32,893 nt of DNA, taken from the NCBI RefSeq assembly GCF_002631205.1, contig NZ_PDLO01000014.1, forward strand, positions 1-32,893, given 5' to 3'. The stretch is from Neolewinella marina. Its GTDB lineage: Bacteria > Bacteroidota > Bacteroidia > Chitinophagales > Saprospiraceae. Positions 32,449 through 32,893 of the stretch are shown piece by piece. The notes below the pieces were generated by a model that saw only the letters and a list, made by a program, of their open reading frames with translations, made no database searches and was not told the DNA's origin. The translations under genes were made by a program, and so were the position numbers. Numbering within the stretch: the stretch's first letter is position 1; every line of letters starts with the position of its first letter.

Positions 32449-32818
32449 GGGGAACCCTTGCCGGCGGGCGCGGGATCCCGGGAATGTCGTGGCACCCGCG
32501 CGCCGCCGCCCAACCAGCAACCAGCAACCAGCCAACCAGCTAACCAGCTAACCAGACAAACCCCAAGCCAGCAAGGAGGATTCACCGTCCGCGAACCAAC
32601 CAACCAGCAACCCAATCAAGCAGCAACCAGCAATTAATATTCTCATTTCAGTCGCCGGACGAACTCCACGCCAGCGCGGAGGATTCGTCGTGCGACTAAC
32701 CAGCCACCAGCTAACCAGACATACTCCAAGCCAGCAAGGAGGATTCACAGTCCGCGAACCAGCCAACCAGAAACCTGTCCATACCTGAAATAGCTTGACA
32801 CAATCGTACACATCGATT
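32449..32818. repeat. Intergenic repeat region with AACCAGC words
   Basis: No gene is seen in these 370 bp. A weak GC-rich hairpin (GCGCGGG/CCCGCGC) follows the GreA-like stop. From about 32509 the sequence is built from AACCAGC/AACCAGCT words. A 60-bp segment at 32548-32607 recurs at 32711-32770 with 4 differences, and a degenerate relative lies between (about 32660-32713). Confidence 0.8.
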
Positions 32819-32893
32819 ATGTCATCAAATTCAGAACAGCCCACCCTGAAGCAGAAGTACACGCGGCGCTTCAGCGAGCCCTTCAAACGCCGC
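32776..32893 (+). mobile_element. Probable left end of an IS3-family element (partial)
   Basis: A sharp change from the AACCAGC repeats to unrelated sequence occurs near 32774. TGTCC at 32776 may be the terminal repeat and TTGACA at 32794-32799 a -35-like promoter element just before the transposase start. The right part is outside the window, so family and ends are inferred. Confidence 0.45.
32819..32893 (+). CDS. Transposase OrfA-like N-terminus (partial)
   Basis: The first 25 codons of a gene cut by the window edge, starting at ATG 32819. The visible residues KQKYTRRFSEPFKRR match the start of IS3/IS911-type OrfA proteins, which open with a basic (R)(F/Y)SxxFK helix-turn-helix lead. Too short for certainty. 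Confidence 0.55.
   Translation, partial: MSSNSEQPTLKQKYTRRFSEPFKRR

Overview
The window looks like a piece of a GC-rich Bacteroidota chromosome, probably a Saprospiria/Lewinella-type bacterium (inference). The signs are a type IX secretion C-terminal sorting domain, TAnnTTTG-like -7 boxes, several secreted or lipoprotein enzymes (ThuA/sorbosone dehydrogenase fusion, DUF1593, S10 carboxypeptidase) and overlapping ATGA gene junctions. No rRNA or tRNA was seen. The only mobile-type genes are a REP-associated tyrosine transposase (RAYT) near the left end and the first codons of a probable IS3-type transposase at the right edge.

Layout. 1-1320: a 65-bp tandem array, the AT-richer RAYT gene and flanking REP-like hairpins. 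1352-6249 (+): nucleoside hydrolase lipoprotein, GNAT acetyltransferase, then a very large lipoprotein joining ThuA, sorbosone dehydrogenase, PKD, cytochrome c and a C-terminal beta domain. 6279-7373 (-): tryptophan 2,3-dioxygenase. 7649-13119 (-): a run of five genes (MFS transporter, serine hydrolase, FMN reductase, sugar-isomerase-like TIM barrel, S10 carboxypeptidase). 13182-15180: membrane-anchored EEP phosphatase (+) facing a Gfo/Idh/MocA oxidoreductase (-).

15512-25407 is a stress island. It holds a cupin, three universal stress proteins (USPs), an MscS channel, a lipoprotein of unknown function, an anchored flavodoxin-like protein, a P-loop kinase and an APH-like kinase (the two halves of the COG2187-COG0645 protein, here split), and an MlaE-MlaF-MlaD lipid transporter co-directional with the third USP. 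25583-32893: DUF1593 protein, a secreted protein with five 318-bp repeats, a large REP mosaic, a dicarboxylate symporter, a GreA-like factor, repeats and the IS edge.

The main result is regulatory. Four intergenic regions in the stress island carry pairs of TGA-N6-TCA dyads (the half-site geometry of Crp/Fnr-family regulators), always 22 bp centre to centre. From the proximal dyad, six genes (three USPs, MscS, the lipoprotein, the APH-like kinase) each have a -7-like box of form nAnnTTnn beginning exactly 29.5 bp from the dyad centre. Two of the four regions appear to fire both ways. The three USP promoters, the APH-like promoter and the downstream MlaEFD genes would then form one regulon. 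This resembles in content, but not in operator sequence, the mycobacterial DosR dormancy regulon, where a USP gene sits beside the fused COG2187-COG0645 gene. A second result is that the RAYT gene shares its REP hairpins with a mosaic about 29 kb away, and the hairpin stems differ by paired (compensatory) changes.
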